DNA from: Ministeria vibrans ATCC 50519
Taxonomy: Eukaryota > Opisthokonta > Filasterea
Direction of reading: 5' to 3'
NCBI GenBank assembly: GCA_943704425.1
Contig: CALSCP010000807.1
Span: 1-20,643 of the forward strand
Length of the DNA stretch: 20,643 nt
The notes under the pieces were generated by a model, which searched no databases, had not been told where the DNA came from, and saw only the letters and a program-made list of their open reading frames with translations. Made by a program: the position numbers and the translations under genes. Position 1 is the stretch's first letter. Every line of letters begins with the position of its first letter. Shown in pieces: positions 9,717 to 20,643 of the stretch.

Positions 9717-10939
9717 AGAGGCAAGTTGTTTTCCTTTTCAAACTGCAGTGGGACAGACAGATATTAGCTACAACGGATGCTGCGGCTGCAAAGATGCCCA
9801 TGGCCAGGCGATGCTATGGTAGGCGGTAGCACTGGTGAGAAAAGCGAAAGACATTATGACGTGGGCAGAAAAAAATGGGAGCTCGGAGAGACGGGAGAGT
9901 AGATTGGAGAACTTTGCTTCCGGCCGAGAGGGGTGAAGCGTGAAAATGAACAGTAACTATTCGACAAGTCACGCCTCAGTGATGATACACGCGACTAGAG
10001 CGCTCAGTTGTGTTAAGTATTACATAGAGATTACAGGCCACTCAGCAGCGTGTCGGCTGCGTGTAGGTCGCCGTTGGGGCGCCTTTATTTTTTTTTTTTT
10101 TGCTAACAAAGATCGCTCAATTCTCAAATATGCAAAGATACATACGGAACGACAATTATGACGTCGCAATCATAAACTAATGTGCTGGAACCAACGGTAG
10201 ATGAGAAACCGATACGAAGGAAATGACTCCTTCGTGCGCGTTCTGGTAAATTTTGGGGCGTTTTCAGAGAAAAAGAGGAAAAACAAAAAAAAAAAGAAGG
10301 AACCCCTCTCTTCCCAAGCAAGCAAATGTAATCAGCAACAGGGGCTAGGACAGCATTTGTACTAGACCCCACTTGCCCACACCATGTTCAGACACGTCGT
10401 GACTCACCGCTATTCAACACGACGCGAGATTCGTATAAACCAAACACGACGGCAAAAGGACGCTTAGAAAATAAAGTGACCACCACGTGGGTGTCAATTC
10501 CGTGTTGATCTTTAATAAACGATAGATCTCACAAATCTTGACTCTTTCGACGTGTTAGTGACGGAGGGACCTTTCTTGCCGTCTTCATATCAAGGAGCTC
10601 AACCTCACAGCCACACAGCCACAGAGACAGAAGAGGTTCGCGTTCTTTCGACGTTCTTTTTTTTTCCTTTTTTTTCTCTTCTTTTTGTTGTTTGGAGAGT
10701 AAATAACCGAACGCATCGCGCCACGCCTCGGCCTCTGCGCGATCTCACTAATGCAATGACGGACATTGCCGTCACGCAAAGAGCGAGCTGCGTCACGCGC
10801 GTATTAAATTTGTATTCGTCTTGAAAAAAAACGAAAAAAAATCGCGACTCCATCGACTTCCTTTCCCGCTTGTCGAAACCTTGAACTGGCACTAATTTCG
10901 TGGAACATTACTCTTCTTCTCCCCAGAGCCGTACTTACA
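9717..10939. promoter_or_regulatory. Head-to-head intergenic region with both promoters and likely 5' UTRs
   Basis: About 1.2 kb between the start codons of two divergent genes. I see no convincing gene, no tRNA and no clear TATA box. It holds homopolymer tracts (T runs at about 10086-10099 and 10657-10690, A runs near 10267-10296 and 10824-10841). A good acceptor CCCACTGCAG lies just upstream of gene 1's start on the minus strand (AG at 9744-9743). A CT-rich tract ending CCCCAG lies just before gene 2's start (about 10911-10926). Both suggest introns in the 5' untranslated regions, though the donors are not identifiable. Promoter function is inferred from layout only. Confidence 0.5.

Positions 10940-20643
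<9,704 letters not shown>

Noticed and set aside
9940-10892. Small open frames in the intergenic region
   Set aside because: They are short, cross homopolymer tracts, overlap on both strands, lack any recognisable motif and have composition unlike the flanking exons.

Overview
The window reads as a stretch of nuclear DNA from a eukaryote. Both large genes are interrupted by short introns with GT/AG borders and pyrimidine-rich acceptors. Their exons are GC-rich, introns and spacers are AT- or CT-rich, simple-sequence repeats are frequent, and the products are very large secreted or membrane proteins built from EGF, PAN/Apple, fibronectin III-like and jelly-roll-like modules. This style suits a unicellular relative of animals (choanoflagellate, filasterean or similar) or another protist with a large adhesome. 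The species cannot be fixed from the sequence alone. I see no bacterial operon, transposon, CRISPR array, rRNA or tRNA.

Layout. Positions 1-106 are a (TTA)n microsatellite. From 9716 down to 111 on the minus strand lies gene 1, which I resolve into 11 exons. Their frames close exactly (8697 coding bases, 2898 residues), although the apparent 3' end is probably intron read-through and the gene probably continues off the left edge. Positions 9717-10939 are a head-to-head intergenic region that must hold both promoters. From 10940 to 20536 on the plus strand lies gene 2, which I resolve into 6 exons. These also close exactly (9036 coding bases, 3011 residues). The last 107 bases are a (GA)n microsatellite starting at the stop codon of gene 2.

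Gene 2 encodes a single-pass type I membrane protein with a signal peptide, 46 EGF-like repeats mostly of the calcium-binding Notch-like type, a beta-rich ZU5-like stretch, a beta-rich juxtamembrane stretch, one transmembrane helix and a 150-residue acidic tail. Six of its EGF repeats carry a whole extra domain spliced into one and the same place, between the third and fourth cysteine. Five of these inserts are related to each other and the sixth looks MAM-like. Gene 1 encodes a secreted or membrane-anchored mosaic with EGF repeats (the first again bearing an insert between Cys3 and Cys4), three related jelly-roll-like modules, a fibronectin III-like module, and about 11 PAN/Apple-like units. 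The PAN array appears to sit inside a carboxypeptidase-regulatory-like beta-sandwich.

How they may work together: both products look like cell-surface adhesion or recognition proteins, are transcribed divergently from a shared 1.2-kb region, and share the same habit of nesting domains inside other domains. Joint function is inference. The nested-domain architecture is the most unusual thing here.
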